From an uncultured Bacteroidales bacterium (lineage in GTDB: Bacteria; Bacteroidota; Bacteroidia; Bacteroidales; UBA932): 64,000 nt of DNA. Where the stretch lies: assembly GCA_944325435.1 (NCBI GenBank), contig CALVAC010000018.1, positions 1 to 64,000 of the forward strand. The letters run 5' to 3'. Each line of letters begins with the position of its first letter. Within the stretch, counting starts at the first letter, position 1. Of this stretch, positions 26,569 to 35,325 are shown piece after piece. The position numbers and the translations under genes were made by a program. Under the pieces are notes generated by a model, which worked only from the letters and a program-made list of their open reading frames with translations, was not told where the DNA came from and ran no database searches.

Positions 26569-28212
26569 TCAGCTGTACAGAAATCTCTTTATACTCATCT
26601 TCGGTGTCTTCTCGAACGGTTCGGTCCTCGTCTCTACCTTTGCGATCTTGCTATAGGACGGCAGCGACCTGTTGACTTCCGCCATCATTTCATCCATCCT
26701 GGCAGGGATCATGTCTTCCGATATGCCATCTGCCCTGAGCTTCTCGGCATCCAGGTACACAAGCACCACAAGCCGTGCATTTCTGTCCACGACAACCGTC
26801 TCCTGCACGTATGGGAAACTGTTGACAACAGCCTCTATCTCCTCCGGATAGATGTTCTGCCCGTTGGAAGAAAGAATCATATTCTTGCTCCTGCCCCTGA
26901 TGAAAATATTGCCGTCAGCATCAATAACCCCGAGGTCTCCTGTATTCATCCAGCCATCTGAAGTGAATGCGGCCTTCGTCGCCTCTTCGTTCCTGTAATA
27001 TCCGCTCATGACATTCACTCCCCTCGCCTGAATCTCTCCGACGATATTCCGGGGGTCTTCGGAGTCTATCCTGACCTCCACCCTGTCCACTGCCTTTCCG
27101 CAGGATCTCGGGACAAACTTGCGCCACTCCTCGTACGCCAGCAAAGGGGCGGCCTCCGTCATTCCGTAGCCGACAGTGAACGGAAGTCCGAACCTCTTGA
27201 ACCATTTCTCCACATCCGGATTCAGCGCAGCCCCACCCATAATGATCATCCTCACATTGCCTCCGAACGCCGCCAGAAGTTTCTTCCTGATTGCCCTGAA
27301 GATAAAGGTGTTCACCCCGGGAATCGCTGTCAGTATCCTCATTGCGGGTTTCCTGAGCGAAGGGAGCACCGCACTCTTGAAGATTTTCTCCATAACAAGA
27401 GGTACGGTGACCACCAGATACGGGCGTATCTCCTTCATGGCTCCCAGCAGCATGGCCGGAGTAGGAGTCTTGCCGAGAAAATAAATCGCAGTCCCGCCAC
27501 ATAGAGGGTACAGGAATTCGTACATCATCCCGTACATATGCGCAAGGGGCAGCATGGAGACGATGGCATCGGCATTGGATGACGGGATCCTGTCCTGCCC
27601 GAACTGCACGTTGGATGAAAGGCATTCGTACCTGAGCATGACACCTTTCGGCGCACTCGTAGTGCCAGAGGTATAGTTTATAATCGCCAGGTCTTCCGCA
27701 TTGTCCACCGGATAGTGTATGTCCTCCGGCCTGACCCCCTCCGGGAACCTGGCATCGAACTGTTCCTGCAGATTCTCAAGAGCTTCCGCGTGATGACTGT
27801 CCGAAGTATAAAGTATACTGAAGTCCTGGACGGACACCACTGTGCTGACCCCGGGCATCTTCGCGATATCCAGCCTGCTCCACAGGTCAGGATCCGTAAA
27901 AAGTATCCTGCTACCTGAATGGTCCACCAGGGAATTGACGCTGTCGGGATGGAAATCCGCAAGCACCGGGACCACCACTGCACCGTATGTGGTTATCGCA
28001 AGGAAAGATACCGCCCATCTTGCCGAATTTCTGGCGCAGATTGCGACCTTGTCGCCTTTCTCCAGTCCGATTGTCTCGAAAACGATGTGAAACCTCTCTA
28101 TCCTGGCAGCCAGTTCACCGAAAGTGAAGACCTCGCCATGGTAGTTGCACAGGGCAGGCCTGTCCCAGTTCTTCCTCATCGCTTCTTCGAGCCGAGTAAA
28201 ATAATGTTCCAT
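26569..28212 (-). CDS. AMP-forming acyl-CoA synthetase (long-chain type)
   Basis: A 547-residue member of the ANL adenylate-forming superfamily that probably activates fatty acids to acyl-CoA. The phosphate-binding motif YTSGTTSAPKGVM (about 176-188), GYGMTEAAPLLAYEE, MNTGDLGVIDADGNIFIRGR and the C-terminal catalytic Lys in FEKTPKMSIKRF are present. The length fits long-chain synthetases of Bacteroidota, which are shorter than FadD. It could instead feed an acyl carrier protein. A -7 box (TAACTTTG, 28254-28261) lies 42 bases upstream, back to back with the promoter of the HAD gene. Confidence 0.88.
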   Translation of the reverse strand: MEHYFTRLEEAMRKNWDRPALCNYHGEVFTFGELAARIERFHIVFETIGLEKGDKVAICARNSARWAVSFLAITTYGAVVVPVLADFHPDSVNSLVDHSGSRILFTDPDLWSRLDIAKMPGVSTVVSVQDFSILYTSDSHHAEALENLQEQFDARFPEGVRPEDIHYPVDNAEDLAIINYTSGTTSAPKGVMLRYECLSSNVQFGQDRIPSSNADAIVSMLPLAHMYGMMYEFLYPLCGGTAIYFLGKTPTPAMLLGAMKEIRPYLVVTVPLVMEKIFKSAVLPSLRKPAMRILTAIPGVNTFIFRAIRKKLLAAFGGNVRMIIMGGAALNPDVEKWFKRFGLPFTVGYGMTEAAPLLAYEEWRKFVPRSCGKAVDRVEVRIDSEDPRNIVGEIQARGVNVMSGYYRNEEATKAAFTSDGWMNTGDLGVIDADGNIFIRGRSKNMILSSNGQNIYPEEIEAVVNSFPYVQETVVVDRNARLVVLVYLDAEKLRADGISEDMIPARMDEMMAEVNRSLPSYSKIAKVETRTEPFEKTPKMSIKRFLYS

Positions 28213-28253
28213 AACAACTGTTCTATAAAGCCTGTAAAGCTTCGTTGACCGGG

Positions 28254-28282
28254 CAAAGTTAAGAAAAAATTACACTATATTT
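28254..28282. promoter_or_regulatory. divergent -7 boxes
   Basis: On the minus strand TAACTTTG (28254-28261) faces the acyl-CoA synthetase. On the plus strand TATATTTG (28275-28282) faces the HAD gene. Only 13 bases separate them, so their -33 regions overlap and the two transcripts may compete. Confidence 0.55.
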
Positions 28283-28308
28283 GTAGAGTCTTGAAAATCT
28301 GAGAATCT

Positions 28309-29148
28309 ATGAGAAAAAAGCCCATAGTCGCACTGATATACGACTTCGACGGAACACTGTCTCCGGGGAACATGCAGGAATTCGGCTTTATCCAGGCCAT
28401 AGGCAAAAGTCCGGAGGAGTTCTGGAAGATGAGCGATGACATAGCCAAAGGGCAGGATGCCAGCAATATCCTTAGCTATATGAAACTAATGTTCGATGAG
28501 GCCCGCAGGCAGGGAATCAAGCTGCGCAGGGAGGACTTCCAGAGATTCGGCAAGGACATAGAACTGTTCGAAGGGGTCAGGGAATGGTTCGGGCTCGTGA
28601 ACAGATACGGCAAGGAGCACGGCGTGGTTATCGAGCATTACATAAACTCCTCAGGCCTGGCGGAAATAGTCGAAGGGACACCGATAGCGCATGAATTCAA
28701 GCGCATCTTCGCCTGCTCTTTCCTGTACAATGAAGAAGGAGAGGCTGTATGGCCGGGAGTTGCAGTCGACTACACGGCCAAGACGCAGTTCATTTTCAAG
28801 ATCAACAAAGGCATCCTGAGCATCCGGGACAACAAGAAGGTGAACGAGAGCCAGCTTGAGGAGAACAAGAGAATCCCGTTCCCGCATATGATATATTTCG
28901 GGGACGGAGAGACAGATGTACCCTGTATGAAGATAGTCAAGATGTTCGGAGGCAATTCCATAGCTGTCTACAACCCTCAGATCAGCAGAAAGAAAGCCAC
29001 TGCGAGGAAACTGCTGAAACAGAAGAGGGTCAATTTCATGACTCCGGCCATCTATACTGAGGAAAGCAGGACATTCAAAGTCGTATGTGCAATCATCGAC
29101 CGAATCAAGGCCGAACACAATCTGAAAATGCTGGACCAGTCAGAATGA
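28309..29148 (+). CDS. HAD-superfamily phosphatase
   Basis: A 279-residue cytoplasmic phosphohydrolase. HAD motif I is IYDFDGTLSPG (about residues 10-20, nucleophile Asp then DxD), motif II is HYINSSGL, and motif IV is YFGDGETDVPCMKIV with the metal Asp residues. The cap is helical and lies between motifs I and II, as in phosphoserine-phosphatase-like type I enzymes. The substrate is unknown. The gene has its own -7 box 27 bases upstream and no co-directional neighbour; purT follows convergently. No clear terminator was found between them beyond a small CCCGCCAGCGGG palindrome. Confidence 0.85.
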   Translation: MRKKPIVALIYDFDGTLSPGNMQEFGFIQAIGKSPEEFWKMSDDIAKGQDASNILSYMKLMFDEARRQGIKLRREDFQRFGKDIELFEGVREWFGLVNRYGKEHGVVIEHYINSSGLAEIVEGTPIAHEFKRIFACSFLYNEEGEAVWPGVAVDYTAKTQFIFKINKGILSIRDNKKVNESQLEENKRIPFPHMIYFGDGETDVPCMKIVKMFGGNSIAVYNPQISRKKATARKLLKQKRVNFMTPAIYTEESRTFKVVCAIIDRIKAEHNLKMLDQSE

Positions 29149-29223
29149 CCGGTCCGGCACTATTATATCCCGCCAGCGGGAAACAGGGGACAGAGATATC
29201 CCATCCCCCGTTCATCTGCAGCA

Positions 29224-30408
29224 TCAATAGACTTTGACTGTCAGTTTTGCGTATGCCCTCTCCACCTTGGCGAGAGCCTCCTCAACCGTAGGGGCAGTCG
29301 CAAGCAGGACTCCCAGACGACGGTGTCCCCGTATCTCCGGCTTTCCGAAAATCCTCATATTGACTCCAGGCTCCTCGAGGACCTTTTCAAGATTGCAGAA
29401 CTCGTATTCCCTCGTGTCTCCCTCCACGACTATAGCCTTTGACGCGGACGGGCCGTAGAACTTCACTTCCGGTACAGGCAGGCCGAGCACAGCCCTGGCA
29501 TGGAGGGCAAATTCAGACAGATCCTGGGAAATCATAGTAACCATTCCTGTATCGTGCGGACGAGGAGAGACCTCGCTGAAAATCACATCCTCGCCTTTCA
29601 CAAAAAGTTCCACGCCGAAAATCCCGTACCCGCCGAGAGCATCCGTTATTTCCTTGGCGATATGCTCAGCCTTGGCTATCGCAGCCGGTGACATATCCTG
29701 TGGCTGCCATGACTCGCGGTAGTCTCCATCCACCTGATGATGGCCTATCGGTTTGAGGAATGCAGTGCCTGCACAGTGACGGACAGTCAGGAGAGTAATC
29801 TCATAGTCAAAATCGACGAATCCCTCGACTATCACCTTTCCGCTGCCGGCACGGCCGCCCTCCTGGGATACGTGCCAGGCCCTGTCGATATCTTCTTCAC
29901 TCCGTATCACACTCTGCCCGTGGCCGGAAGAGCTCATGACCGGCTTCACGACACAAGGCATTCCTATTTCCTTGACAGCATTGTCGAATTCCTCCCTTGT
30001 CTCGGCAAAGGCATACTTCGATGTCGGCAGGCCAAGTTTCTCGGCTGCGAGTCTTCTGATGCCTTCCCTGTTCATTGTCAGCCTTGCGGCATTGGCAGTA
30101 GGGATGACAGTATAGCCCTCTTTTTCAAGAGCCACCAGTTCATCCGTAGCGATGGCCTCGATTTCCGGAATGATATAGTCAGGTTTCTCCTGCTCGATCA
30201 CTTCCCTGAGAGCCTTGCCATCCAGCATCGGGATGACATGGAATGAATTGGCGATATGCATCGCCGGTGCCCCCTCATATTTATCGAGAGCGACAACCTG
30301 GACTCCGAAGCGCTCAAGTTCGATTGCGACTTCCTTTCCCAGCTCTCCTGAACCGCACAGGAGGGCTTTCTTACCATACCTGGTGAATGTTGTACCGATC
30401 GATGCCAT
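29224..30408 (-). CDS. purT: formate-dependent phosphoribosylglycinamide formyltransferase 2
   Basis: PurT formylates glycinamide ribonucleotide with formate and ATP in purine synthesis, replacing the folate-dependent PurN step. The 394-residue ATP-grasp enzyme begins [30 protein letters not shown] at 30408; the longer frame is ignored. Typical blocks are [65 protein letters not shown] and the C-terminal [11 protein letters not shown]. The length and motifs are standard. It is monocistronic and separated from aguB by 254 bases that contain an intergenic repeat. Confidence 0.96.
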   Translation of the reverse strand: MASIGTTFTRYGKKALLCGSGELGKEVAIELERFGVQVVALDKYEGAPAMHIANSFHVIPMLDGKALREVIEQEKPDYIIPEIEAIATDELVALEKEGYTVIPTANAARLTMNREGIRRLAAEKLGLPTSKYAFAETREEFDNAVKEIGMPCVVKPVMSSSGHGQSVIRSEEDIDRAWHVSQEGGRAGSGKVIVEGFVDFDYEITLLTVRHCAGTAFLKPIGHHQVDGDYRESWQPQDMSPAAIAKAEHIAKEITDALGGYGIFGVELFVKGEDVIFSEVSPRPHDTGMVTMISQDLSEFALHARAVLGLPVPEVKFYGPSASKAIVVEGDTREYEFCNLEKVLEEPGVNMRIFGKPEIRGHRRLGVLLATAPTVEEALAKVERAYAKLTVKVY

Positions 30409-30432
30409 AATTTTATATATTAAGTTGTTACA

Positions 30433-30651
30433 ATTATCAATGTCCTGCCTGTTTCCGTGAAACGGACTTTTCTGGCCCTTATACCATAATAAAATTATGG
30501 CATAATACAACCCCCTCCGCTATGCGGTGCCCCCCTGGGGGCGTCTCCCTCCTCAAATCCTCCCTCGCCGGGAGGACTTTTCCGAAAAACTCCGTTTTTC
30601 TCGAAACAAGGTAAAATATTATCCCATTTATCAACGCCTTGCCTGTTTCAG
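30433..30651. repeat. 25-bp imperfect direct repeats around repeat copy 1
   Basis: The segments 30433-30457 and 30627-30651 match at 20 of 25 positions (core TTATCAA.G.C.TGCCTGTTTC). They lie on either side of the palindromic repeat at 30508-30602. Between the left copy and the repeat is a 7-bp hairpin CCATAAT-AAA-ATTATGG. Confidence 0.45.
30508..30602. repeat. palindrome-rich intergenic repeat, copy 1
   Basis: A 95-bp element beginning CAACCCCC and ending TTTTTCTC. It contains four small hairpins in series: CCGC/GCGG, GCCCCC/GGGGGC, CCTCCC/GGGAGG and GAAAAAC/GTTTTTC. The unpaired stretch CGTCTCCCTCCTCAAATCC is shared exactly with the second copy at 31610-31706. It lies between purT and the end of aguB. 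Confidence 0.75.
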
Positions 30652-30662
30652 GGCTTCCTGAC

Positions 30663-31547
30663 TTATTTGCCGTAGCGGAGGAGAAGGTCACCGTATGCAT
30701 CGATGCGGCGGTCACGGAAGAAAGGCCATCCACGGCGGACATATTCCGTCCTGTCAAGGTCTATTTCCACGACTTTGACCCCTTCCTCGTCCTTGCCGAA
30801 CTCTGCCAAAAGCTCTCCCTGGGGACCTGTCGCAAAAGAACGCCCCCAGAACCTTATCCCTTTGGTATTCCCTGTAGGGTCATCTTCCTGTCCCGTACGG
30901 TTCACCGTCACCACAGGCAACCCGTTTGCCACAGAATGCCCGCGCTGTACAAGCTGCCAGGCATCGCTCTGCACCCTCTGTTCCTCTTCCGGATCAGTAT
31001 AGACTCCTCCGATTGCCGTCGGATAGATGAGCATCTGCGCACCGTTCAATGCCATCAGACGCGCAGCCTCAGGATACCACTGGTCCCAGCAGACAAGCAC
31101 GCCGAGCTCCCCGACAGAAGTATGTATCGGATGGAACCCCATATCTCCCGGTGTGAAATAGAACTTCTCGTAATAGCAGGGGTCATCCGGGATATGCATC
31201 TTCCGGTATTTCCCGGCTATGGAACCGTCCTTCTCGATCACGACTGCCGTATTGTGATATATCCCGGCCGTCCTGCGCTCGAACAGGGACAGCACCAGCA
31301 CAATGCCGAGTTCTCCTGCCAGTGCGCCGAATGTCTCTGTCGAAGGGCCCGGTATCGGTTCGGCAAGATCACAGAGGGAAGCATCCTCATGTTTGCAGAA
31401 ATACACGGAATTGTGAAGTTCCTGCAGCACTACAAGCTGCGCCCCCATTGCCGCAGCCTTCCGGATGTTCTCTTTCAGCCTGGCGATATTTGCAGATATG
31501 TCATCGGTACATGACTGCTGTACCATTCCCACTCTCAACAAATTCAT
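30663..31547 (-). CDS. aguB: N-carbamoylputrescine amidase
   Basis: This nitrilase-superfamily enzyme hydrolyses N-carbamoylputrescine to putrescine, CO2 and ammonia, the last step of polyamine synthesis from agmatine. The 294-residue protein shows the Glu-Lys-Cys triad: LQELHNSVYF (Glu about 43), KYRKMHIPDDP (Lys about 118) and GVLVCWDQWYPEAARL (Cys about 155). Its C-terminal RRGWPFFRDRRIDAYGDLL is characteristic of the AguB branch rather than general nitrilases. The partner gene aguA lies upstream on the same strand, but 234 bases with a repeat element separate the two, so joint transcription is uncertain. Confidence 0.93.
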   Translation of the reverse strand: MNLLRVGMVQQSCTDDISANIARLKENIRKAAAMGAQLVVLQELHNSVYFCKHEDASLCDLAEPIPGPSTETFGALAGELGIVLVLSLFERRTAGIYHNTAVVIEKDGSIAGKYRKMHIPDDPCYYEKFYFTPGDMGFHPIHTSVGELGVLVCWDQWYPEAARLMALNGAQMLIYPTAIGGVYTDPEEEQRVQSDAWQLVQRGHSVANGLPVVTVNRTGQEDDPTGNTKGIRFWGRSFATGPQGELLAEFGKDEEGVKVVEIDLDRTEYVRRGWPFFRDRRIDAYGDLLLRYGK

Positions 31548-31551
31548 ATTT

Positions 31552-31744
31552 TAATGTCAATTTAAATTCTCTCAAACCTGTATGATGCTGACATTAAATA
31601 TGAACATTTCAACCCCCACCGCTCTGCGGAGCCCCCTGCAGGGGGCGTCTCCCTCCTCAAATCCTCCCTCTCACGGAGGACTTTTCCGAAAAATTCCATT
31701 TTTCTCTATCTAATGTCAATTTAAATTCTCTCAAACCTGTATGA
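31552..31744. repeat. 34-bp exact direct repeats around repeat copy 2
   Basis: The same 34 bases, starting TAATGTCAATTTAAATTC and ending CCTGTATGA, occur at 31552-31585 and 31711-31744. The first copy is the immediate leader of aguB. The intervening DNA holds the palindromic repeat. In addition TTCATATTTTAATGTCA (31543-31559) is nearly complementary to TGACATTAAATATGAA (31589-31604), giving a 16-bp stem that would include the aguB start codon. Confidence 0.8.
31610..31706. repeat. palindrome-rich intergenic repeat, copy 2
   Basis: A 97-bp element homologous to 30508-30602, with the same order of hairpins. The second hairpin is a perfect 16-bp palindrome (GCCCCCTGCAGGGGGC). In the fourth hairpin a C-G pair of copy 1 is replaced by T-A (GAAAAAT/ATTTTTC), a compensating change. 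Confidence 0.75.
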
Positions 31745-31781
31745 CAGGTCCTGCCACCCGGAATGACAGTTCAGGCAGAAT

Positions 31782-32834
31782 TCATTCCGTACGGAGCCAG
31801 CCATCGGGGAACTGCATTGTGACACAGTGCAGAGAACCGTGCCCGGATAGCAAGGCCCTGCAGTCAATCACGACGACCTCCCTGTCCGGGAATACCTCCT
31901 GCAGAAGTTTCCTTGCCTCCTCATCTTTCTCCGAACCTGAACCCGGGACAAGGACACCATCATTGACAATCAAGAAATTGGCATACGATGCAGGAAGCCT
32001 GTAGTCATCGAGGTAAAGCGCATCCGGAAGAGGGAGGGGGACGAGCCTGTAGCGTTTCCCGTCCCGCGTACGGAACGAACGCAGCTGCCGCTCCATCTCT
32101 GCCAGGTCATCATAATGAGGGTCATCCGGTTCCGTACACTGAACGTATGCAATAGTATTCGGAGAGCAGAAACGGGCAAGGGTGTCCACGTGTCCATCCG
32201 TATCATCCCCTATTATCCCGCCATAGTCGAGCCAGAGGACCCGCTCCAGGCCGAATACCTTCTTCAGCTCGGCCTCTATCTCATCCCTTGTCAAATGGTC
32301 ATTGCGATTGACGCTGGTCAGACACTCCGTCGTGGTGAGCAGGGTCCCCTGCCCGTCGGAGTCGATGCTGCCGCCTTCAAGGACAAAAGGGCGCAGATCT
32401 GCCCCAATGACATCATCCTCGAACACGCCCTGCGAAAATATGGTTCTTGTAAGCTGGTTGTCAAGATTGGACGCGAACTTCAGTCCCCATCCGTTGAACA
32501 CGAAATCATACAGGTACTTCTCTCCATCATCACCGTGTACGGCAATCCCGCCATGGTCCCTTGCCCATGTATCATTGAGCGGAGCCTCGCAGAATGTCAC
32601 TCTCGACATGTCAAGCGTCCATCCGCACCTGCTGCATACAGAGGATATGTCAGCCTTTGCCTCATCGATATCCCTGCATACTATCAGCAACGGCTCGAAC
32701 CTCACGATATTCCGTGCTATGTCCACATAGCACTCGAGCACCCTGTCGAGCTGATACCATTCTGTGTCGCAATGCGGCCATGTCAGCTGCACGCCGCTCT
32801 GCTTTTCCCATTCCGCCGGAAGTCTCATAATCAT
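31782..32834 (-). CDS. aguA: agmatine deiminase
   Basis: AguA converts agmatine to N-carbamoylputrescine and ammonia in the cytoplasm. The 350-residue protein has the guanidino-modifying enzyme signatures: LTWPHCDTEW near the N-terminus, NDTWARDHGG, VLEGGSIDSDGQGT, GDDTDGHVDTLARF with catalytic His, and SGHGSLHCVTMQFP with the nucleophile Cys near the end. The start is uncertain between 32834 and 32828 (M-I-M-R-L-P); the longer frame has no family similarity. A -7 box TATCTTTG at 32901-32908 suits either. With aguB it gives putrescine from agmatine; no arginine decarboxylase was seen in the window. Confidence 0.94.
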   Translation of the reverse strand: MIMRLPAEWEKQSGVQLTWPHCDTEWYQLDRVLECYVDIARNIVRFEPLLIVCRDIDEAKADISSVCSRCGWTLDMSRVTFCEAPLNDTWARDHGGIAVHGDDGEKYLYDFVFNGWGLKFASNLDNQLTRTIFSQGVFEDDVIGADLRPFVLEGGSIDSDGQGTLLTTTECLTSVNRNDHLTRDEIEAELKKVFGLERVLWLDYGGIIGDDTDGHVDTLARFCSPNTIAYVQCTEPDDPHYDDLAEMERQLRSFRTRDGKRYRLVPLPLPDALYLDDYRLPASYANFLIVNDGVLVPGSGSEKDEEARKLLQEVFPDREVVVIDCRALLSGHGSLHCVTMQFPDGWLRTE

Positions 32835-32900
32835 CTGCAAATACTGCGGCCGCCCCGGACTCCATACCAGACAACCGGGAAGTCCGGCCGCACAACCAGG

Positions 32901-32908
32901 CAAAGATA
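32901..32908 (-). promoter_or_regulatory. -7 box for aguA
   Basis: The minus strand reads TATCTTTG, matching TAnnTTTG, 66 bases before the aguA start at 32834. Confidence 0.5.
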
Positions 32909-32990
32909 CGAAAACCCTCTCAAATCCGGATGGAATATGAAAGGGTTTTTGCTGCGGGAATCACGAATCTGATTCCCCTTATGCGATATG

Positions 32991-34241
32991 TCACGAAAGT
33001 CTGAACTCCTCCGGGAATTCCAGTATCTTTCCCTGGAGAAGGGCCTCATCCCCGAGCAGGCACAATACAGAACCGTAATAGGCCTCCTCAAGGACATGAG
33101 GCGGCTGGATACCGGTGAGCACGCTGTGACAGAAAGCCTGCATCATCTCCAGCGAGCCATCCCCCTCGACAGCCTCCGGCATTATCGCTATACCGGGATC
33201 CGCAGATGCGTTCTCCGCGTTCCAGCTCGTCCCGGCAAAGGCAGAACTGCTGAATATACCCTGCTCTATCTCCCCGACAAGCTGGCGGATACCGCTCCTC
33301 GGCTTTGGGTTCTCCGCATAAAGACGGCCCGATGCAAGGTCAACGGTAGCATCCTTGCACAGAATCTGCTCGCCCATACCGAAATGCTTGTTGGAAATCA
33401 CAGACTCGAAAGTCATATTGACTCCGTTCGGAAAAGTATATATAGTGCATACGCTGTCAAACACCTCTCGGCCATCTTTCCAATAGATGATATTCCCTGT
33501 CCCCATGACCCGGTCCGGAAGCATCCCGAGCGCCCATGTGCCGTTCTGGAGCTGGTGACAGGCAAGTTCCGTCATCAGTCCACGGGAATATTCCCTGTAC
33601 AGCCTCCAGTTGATATGCCTTTCCAGATCCGGAGAAGGCACAGGCCGTCTCCAGTCATTGTTCCTGAACCAATAGTTGCGGACATTCACCACAGGACCGA
33701 AATCCCCTTTTCTGATGGAATCCATAATCTTGACATACTTAGGGTCAAACAGCCTCTGCTGGCCGACAAAGAAAATCCTGCCTGAAGCCTTGCCCTTGCG
33801 GTACATGTCGAGACATTCCTCCATAGTATATGCCATCGCCTTTTCGCAGAATACATTCTTCCCCGCAGAAAAGGCATCTACGGCCATCCTGTAATGAAGA
33901 TTGAGCGGGGTAGCTATCACCACAGCATCCACATCCTTGTCCTCCAGGAGTTTCCTGTAATCATCGTATCTCCTTGCAGACGGCACTTTAGCGGAAGCCT
34001 TGTCAAGGTTGACCTTATAATTGTCGCACAGGGCGACAATCTCTGCCTGAGGTATCTTCAGGAGATTGTCTATGTGGAAACTGCCTCTCGACCCTGGACC
34101 TATTATCCCGAACCTGACCTTCCCGCCTGACATCTCCGCCTGACCGGCCGCAGTACATCCTTTCAGCCACGGGACGGATGCCATCAGGAATCCGGCCGCC
34201 CCCATCGAACCGAACCGTTTTACAAATTCTCTTCTATCCAT
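32991..34241 (-). CDS. Gfo/Idh/MocA-family oxidoreductase, Tat-exported
   Basis: A 416-residue NAD(P)-dependent oxidoreductase. The N-terminus MDRREFVKRFGSMGAAGFLM is a twin-arginine-type signal, so the protein probably acts in the periplasm with cofactor loaded before export. The Rossmann fold starts at VRFGIIGPGSRGSFHI and the family EKAMAYT segment (EKP-like) follows near 120. Substrates in the family are sugars and sugar derivatives oxidised at carbon 1, 2 or 3; the exact one cannot be read. The start overlaps the end of the ApbE-like gene by 22 bases, implying translational coupling. It is the last gene of a five-gene set. Confidence 0.85.
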   Translation of the reverse strand: MDRREFVKRFGSMGAAGFLMASVPWLKGCTAAGQAEMSGGKVRFGIIGPGSRGSFHIDNLLKIPQAEIVALCDNYKVNLDKASAKVPSARRYDDYRKLLEDKDVDAVVIATPLNLHYRMAVDAFSAGKNVFCEKAMAYTMEECLDMYRKGKASGRIFFVGQQRLFDPKYVKIMDSIRKGDFGPVVNVRNYWFRNNDWRRPVPSPDLERHINWRLYREYSRGLMTELACHQLQNGTWALGMLPDRVMGTGNIIYWKDGREVFDSVCTIYTFPNGVNMTFESVISNKHFGMGEQILCKDATVDLASGRLYAENPKPRSGIRQLVGEIEQGIFSSSAFAGTSWNAENASADPGIAIMPEAVEGDGSLEMMQAFCHSVLTGIQPPHVLEEAYYGSVLCLLGDEALLQGKILEFPEEFRLS

Positions 34242-35056
34242 TGTTTAAAATCCTGTCTTATAACCTTATAAGAATATCCGCCAAACGAGGACATTATCAC
34301 CGGCCGCATCATCTCAGGCGCAGCATACAGTGCAGTGGAAAGCGCCTCACATACAAAAGCAGAACGGCCTTCCACCGCCACAAGACACCGGTTGCCCACA
34401 AGAGAGCCATCCTGAGGATTGACGATATGCGCACTCCCGTCCGGCCGCGGCCCTGATACGGAAAGAGAGGAGTCCTTAAGCATGAAAGAGCCGCCTCCGG
34501 TCCGTGCCTGCACCTGCCAGCAGTCCCCGAAGGGATGTCTTCCGAGAGCCGTCACAGAACTGTCGCCGAAATTCACGAGGGCGTTGCCCACCCCTTCCTC
34601 CGACAGAATTGTCCGGACAACATCTATAGCATACCCCTTGCCGAATCCCCCTGCATCAAGGACCAGACCCTCTCCAGAGAGACACACTGTCCTGCATTCA
34701 GGAGAGAGCCTGTATGCAGGCCTCGTATCCGAGACCGACAGTGCGGCAATGTCGAAATATCCGGCAGTACTCTTTCTGAATGTCTCGCAGAACTGGAGTA
34801 TGGAGAACACCTCATCATCAACTCCGACAGGAGACAATCCGGACGAAGAATCAAGTTTCGAGAAAACGCTGTCAGGGTCATGCCGGTTGAGCTTTCCCTC
34901 GATCTCTCTCACCTTTTCCTGTACCTTTCCCGCGACATTCCGCCCCATATTGCCAGAGACACCCGCAATGACCATCTCGAAAACGGAATGCATGGCATTG
35001 AACGAAGCGAAGGCGACAGGCGCATCCGGGTTCTTCGTGCTATAGACGAACTCCAT
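34220..35056 (-). CDS. FAD:protein FMN transferase (ApbE-like)
   Basis: Members attach FMN covalently to Thr or Ser of exported proteins. The 278-residue sequence shows NAMHSVFEMVIAG, LNRHDPDSVFSKLD (usual YDPxSExSRLN), LVLDAGGFGKGYAIDVVRTI (GAIAKGYAVD-like) and SGPRPDGSAHIVNPQDG with the catalytic Asp/His region. There is no obvious lipoprotein signal, unlike classic ApbE, so its compartment is unclear. It lies 3 bases after a 79-residue membrane protein and overlaps the next oxidoreductase gene. No flavinylation-target domain is recognisable among its neighbours. The family call is sound but the partner is unknown. Confidence 0.8.
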   Translation of the reverse strand: MEFVYSTKNPDAPVAFASFNAMHSVFEMVIAGVSGNMGRNVAGKVQEKVREIEGKLNRHDPDSVFSKLDSSSGLSPVGVDDEVFSILQFCETFRKSTAGYFDIAALSVSDTRPAYRLSPECRTVCLSGEGLVLDAGGFGKGYAIDVVRTILSEEGVGNALVNFGDSSVTALGRHPFGDCWQVQARTGGGSFMLKDSSLSVSGPRPDGSAHIVNPQDGSLVGNRCLVAVEGRSAFVCEALSTALYAAPEMMRPVIMSSFGGYSYKVIRQDFKQWIEENL

Positions 35057-35059
35057 CCG

Positions 35060-35299
35060 CTATCTTCTACTTCTGAAAACAAATTTCAGGAACATAATGC
35101 ACAGGCGCACCGCCCACACTATGGCGTAGATTGCCACAGAAAGAACGGCCACATAGCCTATCTGGGTAAACAGTTCGGTCCACGGAGTGCCGAACCTGAT
35201 GATTGCGTAGGCATTGACAAGGAAAGCGGCAAGGAAACATCCTGCTGCCAGAAATATTTCCCTGCGCTTCACATTTGCCGTTATTACGGTATCTTTCAC
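35060..35299 (-). CDS. small inner-membrane protein
   Basis: A 79-residue protein with two predicted transmembrane helices (about 14-34, IFLAAGCFLAAFLVNAYAII, and about 45-72, IGYVAVLSVAIYAIVWAVRL) and a basic C-terminal tail (FVFRSRR). I do not recognise the family. It is tightly placed between an oxidoreductase gene (26-base gap) and the ApbE-like gene (3-base gap), so it is certainly co-transcribed. A role as a membrane anchor or electron-carrier partner is only an inference from position. There is no Cys or His pattern for metal binding. Confidence 0.7.
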   Translation of the reverse strand: MKDTVITANVKRREIFLAAGCFLAAFLVNAYAIIRFGTPWTELFTQIGYVAVLSVAIYAIVWAVRLCIMFLKFVFRSRR

Positions 35300-35325
35300 G
35301 GTAATGGTATTTTTACGGAGTTGTC

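Noticed and set aside
30479..30757. A 92-residue frame across intergenic repeat copy 1
   Set aside because: It runs through the palindromic element and into the end of aguB in another frame, with no sensible protein features.
30508..31706. CRISPR-like array
   Set aside because: There are only two copies, they are far apart, and they contain several hairpins rather than a short repeat with spacers.
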